Shown here one piece after another: positions 22,363-33,625 of a stretch of 64,000 bases of DNA. Positions within the stretch are counted from its first letter, which is position 1, and every line of letters starts with the position of its first letter. The DNA is from Heloderma charlesbogerti. Its lineage: Eukaryota; Chordata; Lepidosauria; Squamata; Helodermatidae. Under the pieces are notes generated by a model, which worked only from the letters and a program-made list of their open reading frames with translations, did not search any database and was not told the DNA's origin. The stretch is from assembly GCA_026122225.1 (NCBI GenBank), contig JANEZZ010000463.1:310001-374000 (forward strand). Reading direction: 5' to 3'. The translations under genes were made by a program, and so were the position numbers.

Positions 22363-24912
22363 GGCCATTATAAAAAACAGACTAACTAATTTGCCTATTA
22401 AGTGACTCCACATATACCTTTAAAGATGAATGCCTTTTTCAGAACAAATAATCCTTTTATTGTATGCTGTTAGACTTTATATTGCACAAAGATGGAACGA
22501 ATTCAGCCTTCCTATGCTAACATTTTAGTATACTAAGATATGGCATATGATAATGATTGAGAAGTTATCCCATCCTCCGCGACGCTTAGGAAAAAAGGAG
22601 GCAGATATATGGATATTACATATACAGATTCAGTTTCTGACCTATGCAAAAAATAAGTTGCTAGATAGCAAAACTGAATCCTTAAGAAGTTTTTCTGAAT
22701 ATTAACACAAGCAAAAACTCTAATACATTCTGTACACTCAGTACGATTTATGACAGAAAGTCAGAACACTTCCCCGACCCTTCTTTTTCCTTTCTCTTCT
22801 GTATAAAATTCCAATACGTTACAGCTGAACAGTGCAACATCAATAATGTGTTTGGGCGTGTGTTTAGGGATGTTTTAGATAGTGCCCGAACAAAAAAAAA
22901 GCCCCTTGGTCCCCTCCACCATTTTGCAGTAAAATTCCAGATGTGTATCAAAAATAACTGGTAAAAAAAATCGAAGGGTACTTTCTGACAACACAAAACC
23001 AACCTGCTTGCCAACACCCTCTTAACTAAACAGTTCTCGTAGACAAACTCTTAAGGTTTGTCATCTACAAACTTTGGGATGTAGATGCTTAAGTAAAACA
23101 GAGTGCTTTCTTCATTGGCCCCAAAAAGTCTCTCTTATAGTTTAAAGAAATTAGTGCTCGGAGCAATCCAAGTAACTGCTCTGTGTACCAATGAGCAATA
23201 CTTTCAGCTGTCTTAAAAAGGAGCCTGATTTCTAGCAATTTCTAGGGTGCTGCTACCTGCTAAGATTTTGGGTAAACATTATTTGAATAAGCTGTACTCA
23301 GAGCACTGTCTAAATTCAACTACGTTTTTTAAATCATTCATCCTTTATCAGAGGCCCATCTTGCTCTTGGAATTACTATATACATACAGCATGAAATGAG
23401 ACCAAGAAAAGCCCATATTAGCTTATCTTAAGAGCATTTCAGCTGTCTGACATCATCATTAAAGGCCAATTCACATGATCACTGAGTAAATGTTCCCAGA
23501 CATTTGTCTTGTTTATTTGTAGTTTGCATGCAGTGAATGATTGGCTAATGACTCCACCGTAGGTCTGGGCATGTTTCTTCAATTCACATTTGGAAGGTTT
23601 ATAGTGGCATCATCAACCATCATCCAGGTCTCTGGTGGAATCTTCACGCAACCATAATCAACTTTCAATTCAAGAAACAGCCAGCCATATACATGCTTGG
23701 TGGCCACATGAAAGGGCCCTTATAGACATCCAATTGCATTTCTACAAAGAGAAAAGCACTGAGAGGTACAATGAAACAATGCGAAGTCAAGCTTCTGATC
23801 GATCAGAAAGGAGCCATTTAGGCCAGATGGCTTCTCTCAACTTCAACAGCTCGAAAACAGAGGTCATGCATAATAATAGCAGATGGGCTACAGACCAAAA
23901 CCTTTGATTATGTCTGGAACCTATATTTTACCTATATTTTACATACTACCTCATTTAAGGGAGAGGGCTTACTTAATCAAGTCTAGAAAAAGGGAAAGAT
24001 GCATTTGTTTTGACATAATTATTGCAGAACCTTTCATAAAAGTGGAAGTAGATAAACTGTTAATAAACTGTAGACAGACATCAGCAGACATATTCAAAGA
24101 GACATAACAGCTTCTTTCATCAACAGCTTCACCTGCTTTGGAGATCAGTCTAATCTTCCTCTCAGACTGGATTTGTCTGATTGGTTATAGGACCAGCTTA
24201 AGCACTTGACCCAAAGCTAAACATGCAACATCCCACCTAAACATGCAGGCTGCTTTAATCAATTCAGGAGGCCTAAGTCACAGACACTAATACTTATGCT
24301 ATACACCAGTCCCTCCACATAAGCAGTAGAATTCTGAAAAAGGAGGTAAAGCATTGCTTACATAAAATCCAAATTCTACAATTCAAAATATTGCAACTCA
24401 GGAAAAACTGCAGGCATCTACTTCATTAAAAAGAAGTTTCATTAATGACATCTTCGTACTTGTTAATTCTTTACAAGGGTAAATGGGTAGTAAAGGGACA
24501 CAGAGAGGTCATGGAGGGACCAGTTTGTGTGTTGGTGAACAGGGAATGGGAACATAGAATTCTAAGTAATTTTAATCCTATTGAAAAATTGAAAGCAGTT
24601 AAAAACAGACCATTTCTATTTCCAGAGCCATACAAGCTTGAGGACTATAGTACATGAGGACTATAATATTCAAGATAGGTTTTTAGATGACAGTACATTC
24701 AAATCACTACATTAGTAACAAAATCACAGATATGGCAGTTCAGCTTCCTAATCCTAACCTTCTTTCCAGTTTTCATACTCCTCCTCTTTGTCTCTTTGAA
24801 CCAGCTTTTTTTCACCAGTTCCAACAGAAATGCTGTTTCATTCCATCACAAAGCCTAAATGTTGTCCTCTTTACTTGATTGCTTTCCCAGAGGTGTTTCA
24901 GGCATTTGCCTT
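22363..24912. other. Intron 3, no recognised feature
   Basis: This is 2.5 kb without a recognisable repeat or exon. Short open frames on both strands carry no domain. Confidence 0.5.
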
Positions 24913-25100
24913 TAGAATCATAGGAAGGTGATACTAAGATACTGCATCAGATGATTGGTCCATCTAGCCCAGTACTATTGACACCGACTGCCAGCAGCTC
25001 TCCAGGCAGAAATTTTCACAGCCCTCCCTGGATGCCAGGGATTGAACTAGGGACCTTCTGATGCAAAGCAGGCGCTCTACTACTGAGCCACACCCCCTCC
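24913..25100 (-). mobile_element. tRNA-Ala-like SINE
   Basis: The minus strand reads GTGTGGCTCAGTAGTAGAGC, then GCCTGCTTTGCATCAG with a TGC anticodon position, and CTAGTTCAATCCCTGGC as the B box. All three follow tRNA-Ala. The remainder includes GGAGAGCTGCTGGCAG and a 3' part similar to the CR1 3' ends in this window. It is a retroposed SINE, not a functional tRNA gene, because it is fused to a body and tail. Confidence 0.8.
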
Positions 25101-26654
25101 CCTTTCCAATGAAGCCTTCACTAACAGAATGAAGAATTGTCCCATCTACTATAGCCCTAATTCCTATCAAATACCTCCAGTCAGGGAAATTTAACAATAC
25201 TATGTTTTCAGTACATGGTGCACAACCAATATTTGACTTTAAAACTTTCAGTATCCAAGTGACACTAGAAAGCTTGAAACAAAATGCTCTAGGGCACAAA
25301 ACTGGATAAAACTTTGAACATTGCAGTGTGCTTCGTTTACAGGTCTGCATCTGGGTCAGGGAAGACATTGTATTATTTACATGAGCACATCCAGGCACAC
25401 AAACTGCATTTACAGAACTGCAATGATAAATTGCTCCACCAGCCTCAGTAGTTAGCCTTTCATTTCTAATCTAGACCTGATGCACCGGATCTTGCACAGC
25501 ATAATGGGAACATTCTGTTTAAAACTGACAAGCAATGAAAAGTAGATATCATGCGTAGAGTCTGAATCTCACCAGACATTATTAATTCAATATTCCAACA
25601 TCTCCTGCACTGCAAATCATTCATACATCACACGCCTTGGCAAGGGCTCTCTAATTAAAACATGGGAAGGCGGCAATAAAAAGTAAGTACTTCTGCCGCA
25701 TCATTTGTGGGCCTTGCGTTCTTAATTGAACTTGCTTTGTGTTAATTATGCAGAGAGCCTCATGTGGCATTGTGGAGAAGAGAAGGGAGAAAAGTGGTCA
25801 CTTTTAATGAACTTGTTGTCTTATAATTCCTCTGAGAAGTTACATAGTTTTTCTTTTTTTAAACAAGAATTCTACCAGCATTAACTATATGGTGGGTGGG
25901 ACATATGTTCAAATTTGGCATTAAAACCATATTACTCTCCTGGAGGGTGTAACAAGTGGAGGATGTCATTTTAAGAACTCCAAATTGTGTTTCAAAGGGT
26001 CTGCTGGAAACATTTGTTACTGAAGTAGAAATAACAGGAGGCCATGCTATTCCAGTGCCATCATCAACTAAAATTCCGTTTTCCAGAAAGGGGAAATGCT
26101 GGAGAGACAGACCACAACCCAATGGCTCTGATTGCAATATATAAGGCTTGCCCTTTATTTTATTCCATGTTACACTTCTTCTACAAGTGTTCACAATGAT
26201 ATTCAATAAAATCAGCACAGAAAACCTAAAACAGCAACACACCTTCAAAGAGAAATATCATGGTAGAAATTGTATCTTGAAATAAAGAGCAGATGGCTAA
26301 AGCTATAGGAAGTAGCAACCCATGGGGAGAGAGAAATGTGGGCACAGCAACTGAAAAAGTCCCAGTCCAGTGCCAGTTACCATTCTCTTATGCATGAGAA
26401 TAAGATTTGTTGAGTGCAGTGGTAGGCGCATTTGAAGTTAAGTGTCCTACCTGCATGGGGTTCTGGAACCTGGACAGTCTGCCATTTGTAACTTCAACAC
26501 TGTTCTCCAAACTGTAGAAATAAGTTCAGGGATTATTGGCTTGGATATTTATTTTTAAGTGGACCTTGCTTCTCCTCAAGGATGGAATAAATGGCTTCTG
26601 GGGTAGCAGATAGCTTATTTGACACTATCTGGAACTAGAAAAGAGAAGCCAAGG
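25101..26654. other. Intron 3, non-repetitive; candidate conserved block at 25440-25800
   Basis: No exon or repeat is recognised. At 25560-25760 the sequence contains ATTATTAATTC, CTAATTAAAAC and TTAATTGAAC, motifs typical of homeodomain sites, in an otherwise complex stretch. A search against other amniotes would be needed to call it conserved. Confidence 0.35.
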
Positions 26655-27335
26655 TATCAGGCCAAAGACCCGCCCTATCTAGTCCAGCATCCTGTTTCCC
26701 ACAGCGGCCAACCAGATGCCTATGGGAAGCCCATAAGCAGGACATGAAGGAAAGAGCCGGCTCCTGCTGTTCCCCAGAAGCTGCTATTCAGAAGCATGGT
26801 GTCTCTAATGCTGAAAGTGGTATATGGCCATGACAGCTAATAGCCACTGATAGCCTTCTGCTCCATGAATATGGATGGCCTTTTAAAACCATCCAAGTTG
26901 GTGACCATAATCACATCTTGTGGTAGCAAATTCTATAGTTAAACTATGTGCTGCATGAAGAAGGATTTCCTTTTATCTGTCCTGAATTTCCCACCATTTA
27001 GCTTCATTGGATAACTCCAGGTCCTACTGTTATGAAAGACAGAGAAACATTTCTCTATCCATTTTCTCTACACTAAGCATAATTCTACAAACCTCTGTTA
27101 TACCCACCTTACTCACCCCTTTTTCTAAGTTAAACAGTCCCAGATATTGTAACCTTTCCTTCCAGGGAGTTGCTCCAGCCACTTGATCATTTTGGTTATC
27201 CTTTTCTGCACCTTTTCCAGCTCTACAATATCCTTTTTGAGGTGTGACAACCAGAACTGTACATAATATTCCATGTGTGGCCACACTACAGATTTGTAAA
27301 AGGGCTAGTGAATGATTAAAAACCATCAAGGGTGG
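26655..27335 (-). mobile_element. CR1 LINE, 3' fragment (lineage A)
   Basis: On the minus strand decayed ORF2 C-terminal sequence (ARLFNLEKGVSKVG in place of SLEKRRLRGDM) is followed by VEKMDREMFLCLS. The 3' region includes CAACTTGGATGGTTTTAAAA and GCATCTGGTTGGCCGCTGTG. It belongs to the same lineage as the fragments at 32615, 33412, 56715 and 61593, which differ from the CR1 at 37.6-42.3 kb in the 3' end. Confidence 0.8.
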
Positions 27336-29581
27336 GGAAATATATTGTACTTCTGCAAAGCATTCCCAGGTGACAAAGCAGTAGTTCCCAGCTTGAGGCA
27401 AGTTTATTCTCTTTGTAAGAGCAGAAAAAGAGTACCGGCTTCAGCTATTCATGAAGAAGTCTGAATTGCTGTCTACTTATCTATGCCGCTTTCTCCAAGT
27501 CAAGTATACCTTGTGGCAAACCTGTTAATCAGCCTGTAGCATTCCAGTCAGCCACAAAAGCATTTCCGTTCAAAGTGGGAAAGAGGACAGAAACCTGTGC
27601 AAATGTACTAGCACTCACAATTACTAGAGTTGGTTTGCAGTAGCATTGGGGTGGGACACTATTTCATTATCAACACTAGGTAAATGTATTTTCAGCATCT
27701 GGTCCACCAAAGTCTTTCTCTCTAGGTCTTCTGTTGCTGCCAAAGGACAAGCCTTTCTGGAGGAAACAGAAGGGGAGGCGAACTCTTCTGGATAGCAGCC
27801 TGCATGGACAAGATTCAGACTGCTGGCAATACATCTGAATTAACCTGAGAAGATGAGGTGTGGTGGGATTGCCCTAACCTGGGAATTACAGAGTGAAGAG
27901 TTACACCATAAATATTTTCCAAAGAACACAGAATGCAAGGGTAGAGGAATGGTTACTCCAGGGTGAATGCCAAGTTTAGACAATAAACAAGTGATATGAA
28001 AGAACTGCTGGGATTAACAGAGATAATGGAAAGATGATGTCTGAAAATAGATGGGGCAGCATCTTGCTCTCTCCCAAGCCAAGAGTAAAACAGTAGCTAT
28101 AACCTACTAAACACAGCCAGTTTCATAAAAGGCAGAGCTGTCATCACTGCAGGGAGAGCAGAAGGCAGTAGGCACAGCACAGCATGCCTAGCAGCCTTGC
28201 CAACACATTCTAAAGGGTTCTTTCTTTTCTTTGACAAAGCTCACTACATCGTGTGATATGAGAAATGAAGCCAAAAAAAAAAAAATCTGCTACAGGGAGA
28301 AGAGGACGTAGCTGCCAAGCAAACAATTTCTTGTCAATATTTGTCAAACAAATTGAGTCTACACAGTAAACACCCCACCATCCATGTAAGTCATTCCTTC
28401 AGCCTTGTGATCCACGACGGAGTTACAGGATGTGTTTGCAATGGAGGATCTTTCCTTGAAGCACTTCTGGTGAGGCTTCAGTCCTTTGGGGCTAACAAAA
28501 GAAGATACTCCAAGAACTATCTATACTTTGCAGCTGGGGTGGATAAGCATGAGCATAACAAAGACAAATCTTGGAAAATAATTCAAAGTAAAATACATAC
28601 ATGCATGTAGAAATAATATGAACACAGACCTTTTCAAGAAGAGTGCTCTGGGAGTCACAAAGGCAAAACCATTAAGCCAAAAAAAACCACCCCACAATGT
28701 GACCCCACACCATTTTTTTATTTGCAGCACAATTTCCCCAATTACCATTGAGATCCTGCTTTTACTTAAAAAAACTAATCACACTTTAAGCAGATTTAGC
28801 AACATCTGCTAGGACACCTCATGCAAGACAAGCAGGGTAAGAATGAACTCAAGCACACAAGTGGGAAAACATTAGCATTTCACAAGATCTATCCACAGCC
28901 CATCTGAAAGTTTGATTCCAAAGTTACATGTGGGAATATAAGACAGAGGATTTTGCTCAGGAGCAGGCAATGACATTTAGTTAGTGGCACAACACCATCA
29001 GACACTACACAGAACAGAGAGGTAATGCAGTCCCTGCCAAGAAGGCTTGCAATTTCAGATCAACAGGACAAAGGTGAATGAGAGGACAGGACCTCATGAT
29101 ACAGCAGTAAGCATTGATGCGGGACCAAGTGGCAGCAGACAAGTGAGGCTGTAAGGAAGGTAGTTCTGAGAAGCAATTTAAAGCATAATGACTAAAGCCA
29201 TGTTCACCTGAACAGTTACTTCAGTTTAAGAAATCAATTCCTGAAAGAGAACCAACTGCATGTTCTGTGAATGAAACTGTTTGTTCATGTGTGTATGACC
29301 TGTTCAGGGATAGGGATAGGCCAATCTCCCCAGAATGCCTCTGTCCAATGAAGGGATGTCACTCTAGAAAACACCGCATGGAAGAGAACACTTGGATATC
29401 CTCACAGGCCTTGACTGAACATAATCTACTTTGAAGGGAAGGATATTACCAAAGATCCCAAAGTCCACAGAGGCAGTCTCAAATTAGTCTGTGATCAATC
29501 AGCCTTGGACTAAACCATTTACCTTTTCCAAGAAGATAACTTCTGCCACTCATCAAAGTAGCTGGTGGCAAAATTCATTAA
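27336..29581. other. Intron 3, no recognised feature
   Basis: This is 2.2 kb of complex sequence without an identifiable repeat or exon. A poly-A run lies near 28275. Open frames at 28341-28812 are unsupported. Confidence 0.5.
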
Positions 29582-29701
29582 GGGTGCAATCCTATACATG
29601 TTTAGACAGAAAAATGTCCTGCACCTCCCAGCATGCCCCAGCCAGCCATGCTGGGAGTTGTAAGATTTTGTTTCTGTCTAAACAGGCATACGACTGCACC
29701 C
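29582..29701. mobile_element. Palindromic MITE, Harbinger-like TAA target site
   Basis: The 120-base element has long inverted ends: GGGTGCAATCCTATACATG and TTTAGACAGAAA on the left, GGGTGCAGTCGTATGCCTG and TTTAGACAGAAA read inward from the right. A direct TAA flanks both sides (29579-29581, 29702-29704). The centre is a further palindrome around CTCCCAGCATGCC. The ends match those of 1037-1433. Confidence 0.75.
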
Positions 29702-30022
29702 TAAGACAGTATTTGTAAAGGACTCTGCAATGCCTAGATTAAAGGCACCAGATGTGGCAAGTACATTATAAATTATAATAAAGTATCAACTAGAGGAGAG
29801 ACTTAAATTAGCTTTGACCATGTAATGGAAAGTTAGTTTTTATTCACAGACTTTTGGAAGAAAATTAGAAAGGAGATTATGAGAACTAAAAAACTTGCTA
29901 AATAATAAAGATTCAAGGCCTGGGTAACTGTTCACATCTAAATTAAAACACTATGGACTGTTCAGCGTCTTACCACTGACTATCAGCAGTGCAATATATT
30001 AAAACTCATAATATACTTAACG

Positions 30023-30158
30023 CAGGAGTAGGCAACCTGGTGCCATCCGGATGTTTTGGACTACAGCTTCTACAATCCCTGTCCGCTGGGTATGCTGACT
30101 GGGGCTGATGGGAGTTGTAGTCCAAAACAGCTGGAGGACACCATGTTGCCTAGCCCTG
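30023..30158. mobile_element. hAT-like palindromic MITE, best copy
   Basis: Ends read CAGGAGTAGGCAACCTGGTG on the left and CAGGGCTAGGCAACATGGTG inward from the right, the CAGGGRTAGGCAAC type of hAT ends. Inside them both arms carry GTTTTGGACTACARCTYC, forming a nearly complete palindrome of 136 bases. The 8 bases outside the ends agree only in 5 positions, so a target duplication is doubtful. Confidence 0.7.
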
Positions 30159-30809
30159 ACTTTGAGGTTAAATATGGAGCAATTGAGATATTTCTCCCCT
30201 AAAGCTGCACCCTAGAAGATGTTAGTAGCAGGCCAAACACTCATGCACTCTATTACACACTCCTCCCACATGGAAATTAATTAAAAAAACAAGCCAGAAC
30301 ATTCTATATTTACTTGAATATAGGAGCTTGCTTTCTCTTTCAAACCTACCAAACACAGGTTATCTGAATCTTGCAGGAACAAGGAGATCCCTCATTTAGA
30401 TAACCACAGGTTTTATCCCCATACTTTGTTGTTCACTCTTTTCCTCACAGTGAGAAGAAGGGGAGGAGCACATAAACCAGACCAACTTCCCTGATATAGT
30501 TACGAGGAGAATATTGTCTGGATGGGACCTAGGTGGATGGAGCCTAGGTGGAAAGTAGTAGCTATGTAGTGTTACAAGATGTTGTAGCAGATGGTCTTGA
30601 CACTAGTCCCGTCAATACAATTAATAATATATATGGACCCAAAAATTAGGTACGCTACCATTCCTTCAGAAAGGTCATCGGAAGCCACAGAGAATACAGA
30701 AGCACAACACTTTCTCCTTGCTACACATAGGGCACAACAGTAGCGAAGCCTATTCATTTAGACATGACAATTTAGGAGATGGGAGAAGGAAGGGCAGGAC
30801 GTTACATAC

Positions 30810-30897
30810 CCGCAATCTATCCACGATATAGTACCTCGGCCCTTCACTGCTTGGGCTACATCAGACAATAAGCTGAGCGAACTGTCAGCAGCTGCCA
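30810..30897 (-). CDS. PDIA5: PDIA5 exon 3
   Basis: The 88-base exon lies between an acceptor ending TCTTCCAG (just above 30897) and a GTATGT donor (from 30809 downward). Joined to the single base left by exon 2, it encodes a peptide containing LLSDVAQAVKGRGTISWIDC and ends two bases into a glycine codon. This matches the human PDIA5 segment around AQAVKGQGTICWVDCG, with conservative changes. Within the thioredoxin-like fold this is the helix and following beta strand after the degenerate active-site position. The exon is flanked by non-repetitive sequence on both sides, with a hAT-like palindromic element about 650 bases to the left. Confidence 0.92.
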
Positions 30898-31167
30898 CTG
30901 GAAGAAAGAGTGAAATATATATATTTATTTGTATGTATTTCAGGAGAGGGTAGACTTCAGGCTTGTGGGATTTACTTTAGTTTTCACTAGAACCCTGAGG
31001 TCCACCAGCCACAGCCAGGTGCAAAATAGTGGCTCAAGATGGCAGACACAGAATTGAGGAACAAGACACTCTGAGGGCGGCTCACCCCAGGAATTTGTTT
31101 TCAGTACCATCACTAGAACTTGCATACAAATCTTTTCACATACAAACCTACTCCTGATTTCCTCCAA

Positions 31168-32614
31168 GATGTCTTGATTTCAGCAGCCTAATTCAGGGAA
31201 AAATAAGTTTTGTTGTCATTGTTCAACTATTAGGTGTCAGAGCCCCTTGCTGAAATCACCCATTAGATCCTAATCTACCTTCTGACCACTCCTGTTTAAA
31301 GCAATCATCAATATCCATGCACAACTTGGCAGAATTCTTCCATAAAGCACTTTCATCCATAGGTTCTCCCTACAAAGGAAAAAAACTGTTGCCAGAGATC
31401 GCGTTTGCTTTTCCATCAACATTTTACTATGGCTGGGATCCAAGGAGCCACTTTAGGCATGCCCAAGGACTTGAGCATGCTCAGTGGGATCTTTGGCTTT
31501 TATCTTCTTTGAAAAGGAGACTGTCCCCTACCACAAACTGTTTTGGAAGGTGATTCCAAATGTGGCTTGCCACCTGACACATGCTGTTGAAGAACCACAA
31601 GCCCAAGGCTTGGTGGGAAATAATTAAATAAATTATGGAAATAATTACATGGCTCTTCGGACCCTGGCCTATATATTTCAATTGCTCCACATCACTGAGG
31701 CCTTTTACAGTTGCCTGACTTTCTCTCAAGGAATGCAATAACAAAACTAGGTTTCCCATCCTTTTCACATTGATATTCATAGCTGAGCCGTTTTTTGACT
31801 GGCATTTTGCTTATAGTAGGGATGGGGAGCCTGTAGGCTGGATGAGGCCCCCAGGGCTTCCCCACCTAACCTGCAGGCTTCTTTTGTTATTTATCTCTGA
31901 CTACTATCAAAGCTAAGAGGATATTTAAAGGCAATTAACCTTTAAATACTCTGCAAAGAATTGAGTTGTGCATTTTTCAGGCAAGACAGCTGTTGCACTG
32001 GGTCTTACTCTTCTGCTGACTTGCTTAGAATTGAGTAGTATGTTTGTATGCTTGGTGGGAAAATGTTGACATTGATAAGAGTTACACCTAGCCCAGCTCA
32101 CTTTGCTTCATCTGTCCTCCCTCTTGCTTACCCGCATCCATCCCGATGCCCTTAGTCCCACTGCTGGAATGTGGCCTGAGACTAGGGATGTCAGAGAAAT
32201 CTGCAAAGGAACCAAATGAGTTCAGATTTTCATGGATCCGACCTGTGGATCCCACAGCAGATGGCTTTTCTCTTGTTGGGCAGATTCAGCAGACTTGAGG
32301 ACCAATCTCCTAACTTTCCCGAATTTTGCGCAGTAGAAAAATACACAAAATTTTTAAAAAACTGCCAAAAATGCGCATTTTCCCCATAGACTAAAGCTTG
32401 AAATACATATTTCAGGAAATGTGCACATTTTTACATGTGCAAATTGGCGCAAATGCAAATTTGCACAAATTCTGAAACAAAAAAATCCAATTCCGTCCAC
32501 GGGCAGACGATGGAACAAAAGGTGCTTGTCAATCTGCAAAACAAAGATGGAATGGATTTTACCCTAAGACCCTTCCCAAAGTGGAATTCAACCCTTGGAC
32601 TAAAAAATGTTAAA
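31168..32614. other. Intron 2, unassigned, with AT-rich short repeats
   Basis: No exon is recognised. At 32420-32475 a short stretch repeats GTGCAAATT and GCAAATTTGCAC and is self-complementary. The surrounding 32165-32520 looks like an old repeat with many TGCGCA and AAATTTG words, but I cannot name it. Confidence 0.4.
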
Positions 32615-33065
32615 CACGAGCCCTGCTGGCTCAGACCAAAGGTCTAGTCCAGCATTCTGTTCTCACAGTGGCCAGCCAGATGCTCCTGGGAAGCCCACAA
32701 GCAGGATATTTATTTATTTATTTTACATTTCTAACCTGCCTAATAACTGATGGTCTCTGGGCAGATTACAAACAGTTAAAATCTGAATATGAGTGCAATA
32801 GTACCCTTCCACTCATGTTCCCCAGCAACTGCCTCCAATACTGGAGCTAATATATAGCCATCATGACTAGTGGCCATCGATAGCTTTATTCTCTATGAAT
32901 TTGTCTAATCCACTTTTCAAGCTGTTCAAGTTGGTGGCCATCACTATAACTTCTGCAAAGGAATGCCATAGTTCAGTTATACACTTCTTGAAGCAAATAT
33001 GGCCCTGCTCCCATTTGTTCCTCCTTTCATATGGTTGGCCATGGGGACATTGCACCATTAACAAG
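32615..33065 (-). mobile_element. CR1 3' fragment (lineage A) with a nested LINE tail
   Basis: The plus strand reads GCTCAGACCAAAGGTCTAG and TCCAGCATTCTGTTCTCACA, the antisense CR1 3' end. It resumes after an insertion with GAGTGCAATAGTACCCTTCC and runs to the decayed LEKRR region. At 32708-32788 an antisense LINE tail (TTATTTATTTATTTTAC, ending in AACAGTTAAAATCTG) is inserted. The undisturbed junction can be seen in the copy at 33412. Confidence 0.75.
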
Positions 33066-33411
33066 TGAGATACAGGGGCGGGTGTGTGTGTCAGTTACAG
33101 TTAATCACCCCTGGGACCAGATGGCGGAGGGTCTGAGAAGAGGCCCAGACCAGAAGCCTCAGTGACTTCTGGCAGCATGAGGTCTCCCAGCCTTGATCCC
33201 TACTTGGGAAAAGAAAGCCAATGTGTGCTCTGCCAATGTTTCAGAAAATGGAGGGGCAGCTATGAAGCTGCTGAGCTGGTGCCTAGCAGTTGTTGATGCC
33301 ACACCTCATCCTGATGAGCACCCGGGTTCTATGCAACTCCTTAGACTAAGAGTGAGCAATTTGTCACCCTACATATGTTTTGGCCTACAGCTCCCATCAG
33401 CCCTTAAGAAA

Positions 33412-33625
33412 CAGGAATGTAAGAAGAGCCATGCTGGATCAGACCAAAAGGTCCATCTAGTCCAGCATTCTGTTCACAGAGTGGCCAACCAGCTGCCTAT
33501 GGAAAAACCACAAGTAGGATATGAGTGCAATAGCGCTCTCCGGCTCATATTCCCCAGCAACTGGTGCAGATGGGCATACTGCCTCTGATACTGCAGACAC
33601 TGAGCACAGCCAATGGTAAGTTCAC
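33412..33625 (-). mobile_element. CR1 3' fragment (lineage A)
   Basis: AATGTAAGAAGAGCCATGCT and GGATCAGACCAAAAGGTCC, then AGTCCAGCATTCTGTTCACA, are the antisense 3' end of the same CR1 lineage. It is 5'-truncated after about 210 bases. A fragment of the hAT-like palindrome (33357-33400) abuts on the left. Confidence 0.8.

Noticed and set aside
22039..22363. Coding genes of about 70-100 codons
   Set aside because: These frames lie inside the Sauria-type SINE; similar frames recur in the other copy at 56916-57279.
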